DNA of 64,000 nt, taken from Lasioglossum baleicum. Its lineage: Eukaryota; Arthropoda; Insecta; Hymenoptera; Halictidae. The stretch lies in NCBI RefSeq assembly GCF_051020765.1, contig NC_134929.1:1076286-1140285 (forward strand), in the 5' to 3' direction. A model generated the notes under the pieces. It did no database searches, was not told the origin of the DNA, and was given only the letters and a program-made list of their open reading frames with translations. Positions 61,925-64,000 of the stretch are shown here, one piece after another; position 1 is the first letter of the stretch; each line of letters opens with the position of its first letter. The position numbers were made by a program, and so were the translations under genes.

Positions 61925-63658
61925 TGTGACGTGGCAAGATTGCCTACGTCACTCGAACTTCCATAACGGAAGACCGGGCCACCCTTTGGTCAAGCATCGC
62001 GATAAGGGCCGCTGCGAGCGCTCTCCCTGGGCACGAGTGAGACCCAAAAAGGCGCATTCTAATGTTTTGAATGTCGCGCCAAATTGCGCGACGGGAGTTT
62101 ACAGGACCATATCCGGGTCCCAGGCGGGATCCGGAAATTCTACTTTCATCGCGGAAGCAACGAGCCTCGAGGATGAGCACCTCGAGGCAGGCGAAAGGCA
62201 GGATCCCGAAAGGAAATAACGAGAGATCGTCAAGGCCCAGGACTGTCAACCTGGAGGCGCCGACGAGGGCATCCGCTGCTGAGACGATCAACTACTCTGC
62301 CCTGTCGTCGCCTCGTCCGGGAAGAAGCAGCAGAGCAACCGGATTGGCTGACGCCGATCGTCTCCTCGGGAAGCGGCCAATCGGAAGACAGCGCTGCCGG
62401 ATATGCCGTGAGACGCCGGAAGCCGAACGCCGTCGTCTGGGATTCGTCAACGCGAAATTCCGCATTAGCGATAGGTCGAGACGTTGCGCGAAGGAAGTAG
62501 AATCGAAAAGTGGGGGACGCCCTGCTTCCGCGTACCCGAGCTGCCGCGTGAACGATCACTGCGTCTTTGGAATCGTTAACGGACAGTTGTCGCTTTGAAC
62601 GATTGCTTATAATTCTTGTATTTTGCGCCTGCTGAGACCAAGGGACCTAGAGATTCGCTGCCGTTCAGCTATCGCTGAATCACCAGTGGTAAGCGCCGAT
62701 CAGGCTTTCGATATTAATTATTCGTGAATTTCGTGTTGGCTCGGGTAGCGCGGCGAGGTTAGGTATTCGTGTCGCGAGAGTTAACGGCAAACGAGGCGGA
62801 CGATATTTGGGTGACACTATTGGTGTCGAATCACGAATCCTTCGTATTGTGAAGGATATCGTTGTCGCGGTACGAATCCGGTCGGATAGCGGGGGGCCGC
62901 GTGGCCGCCTTATGGCGGTTGTACGACGCCGATCTAAACGCGAAGTCGCGGATTCGGGATACTATCGCCGCCGCCGTTAATTCTAATTAACCTGCGCTCG
63001 TTCCACGGTGTGAAGCCGTCGCGTGTTCGATTCGTGGTCGTAAATTCTGTTCGATCGACGCAAGTCCGAGAGAAATCGCGAATTCCATCTGAGTTCGGTC
63101 GGAAATCGGCCTTCGAGGCCTTCCGCGTCGCGAAGTTCCTATCGCTGCCGAATTCTTCGCGAGTTTGTAAAGTACGGGAGAAACAGCGCGTGCGATTTCC
63201 ATCAGTCGCGATAATACGCGCCGGCTACTTTGTATTCGCTGCCGAGTCGTCGGCAGCCCAGTCGAATCGTTTACTAAACATCTTGCTAGCCGAAACGTTG
63301 TTTATTCCTTGTGTGAAAACCTTCCCGTCGCGGGGAACGTCTCGTGTTCTCCCGACGTAGAATCCTGCGCCCTCGCGAGAGCTATTCAGAATTTGTTTGC
63401 TACGTCACAGCCTCGAGAGTCCAACCGCGTTACGCTTTCGTGTTTAGATTACGATTCTTTCGTGTGACACCTTCAGGTGTCTGGCGCCCGAAATTGCATC
63501 AAGTTTGATTTTCAAATAAAGAGACTGTGAGCGTATTTTGTCCCGAGAGGACCACGCATCGCGCGGCCGAGCGTGGCCCGGCGTCTCGCCTGTAAATTCT
63601 CGGTGTCGCTATTCATCGTTCGACCATCCATACGAAAAGTTAAGAAAGCGACGTGACA
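61925..63658 (+). mobile_element. Solo LTR inserted in a microsatellite, Gypsy-type
   Basis: Begins TGTGACGTGGC and ends GACGTGACA, near-inverted TG...CA tips. GTAT flanks both sides (61921-61924 and 63659-63662), a 4-bp duplication as in Gypsy elements. At 1734 bp it is GC-rich against a pure AT-rich microsatellite. A polyadenylation signal AATAAA lies at 63515-63520, suggesting plus-strand orientation. No internal region follows, so it is solo. The open frames over it lack recognisable domains. A primer-site-like TGGCGCCCG at about 63482 is inside the LTR and probably coincidental. Confidence 0.8.
63515..63520 (+). promoter_or_regulatory. Polyadenylation signal of the solo LTR
   Basis: AATAAA about 140 bp before the LTR end, as expected near the R/U5 boundary. 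Confidence 0.45.
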
Positions 63659-64000
63659 GTATATATGTATATGTATATATGTATATGTATATATGTATAT
63701 GTATATATGTATATGTATATATGTATATGTATATATGTATATGTATATATGTATATGTATATATGTATATGTATATATGTATATGTATATATGTATATGT
63801 ATATATGTATATGTATATATGTATATGTATATATGTATATGTATATATGTATATGTATATATGTATATGTATATATGTATATGTATATATGTATATGTAT
63901 ATATGTATATGTATATATGTATATGTATATATGTATATGTATATATGTATATGTATATATGTATATGTATATATGTATATGTATATATGTATATGTATAT
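63659..64000 (+). repeat. TATATG-type microsatellite, right block, runs off the window
   Basis: Homogeneous 12-bp repeats of TATATGTATATG continue to the last base. Unlike the left block, I see no TACG variants. Confidence 0.95.

Noticed and set aside
61638..61966. Several long open frames rich in Y, I, V, M and C on both strands
   Set aside because: They are read-through of the TATATG microsatellite, whose unit length is a multiple of three.
61926..63360. Open frames of 97-175 codons in GC-rich DNA
   Set aside because: They lie inside the second solo LTR with TSDs and TG...CA tips; overlapping frames on both strands, no domain.
63478..63495. A primer binding site implying a longer internal region after 63460
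   Set aside because: TGGCGCCCG occurs inside the LTR; the inverted tips and GTAT duplication place the true end at 63658.

Overview
The window looks like repeat-dense, AT-rich nuclear DNA of an insect. I would guess a hymenopteran, possibly an ant, from the abundance of TA-CAGGGTG-ended palindromic elements, insect-type Copia and BEL/Pao retrotransposons and Tc3-like and hAT transposases; this is inference and I cannot name a species. There are no operons, bacterial ribosome binding sites or CRISPR arrays. Almost everything identifiable is transposable-element DNA. The only candidate host coding sequence is one 70-codon exon with a membrane helix at 8354-8563.

Layout. 1-4.2 kb: two adjacent RAG-type (Transib-like) TIR elements with GC-rich 5-bp target duplications and a Harbinger-like MITE inserted at their junction. 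4.9-17.5 kb: a field of fold-back (palindromic) elements. Most have a TA target site and a CAGGGTG terminus; several sit inside one another. 17.8-19.1 kb: a Gypsy-type solo LTR. 20.3-21.8 kb: a third Transib-like element with a palindrome at its centre. 22.6-33.1 kb: a 10.4-kb composite with ~660-bp terminal inverted repeats, holding a 2.3-kb palindrome and a 6.7-kb Transib-ended unit. That unit carries a Copia element whose open reading frame has lost the integrase core and RT catalytic region in frame, and, on the minus strand, a Helentron-like PIF1 helicase - endonuclease - Ulp1 protease coding region.

33.2-40.1 kb: a Tc3-like transposon split by a young Copia element (353-bp LTRs with one difference, 5-bp target duplication AAAAT). 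41-44.7 kb: more palindromes, plus a probable 5S-rRNA-derived SINE with a 14-bp target duplication, itself invaded by a palindrome. 44.9-55.3 kb: a degenerate hAT transposon split by a full-length minus-strand BEL/Pao retrotransposon with an intact 1762-residue ORF. Its two LTRs differ in length only by three units of an internal 46-48-bp tandem repeat. 57-61 kb: a second copy of the Harbinger-like fold-back, a TTAA-flanked element and a MITE. 61.7-64 kb: a TATATG microsatellite split by a second Gypsy-type solo LTR.

The recurring theme is nesting. LTR retrotransposons sit inside DNA transposase genes, and DNA elements repeatedly sit near the axis of other palindromic elements. Target-site duplications and LTR divergence let much of the order be read directly: the Tc3-like and hAT genes came first, Copia and BEL/Pao later.
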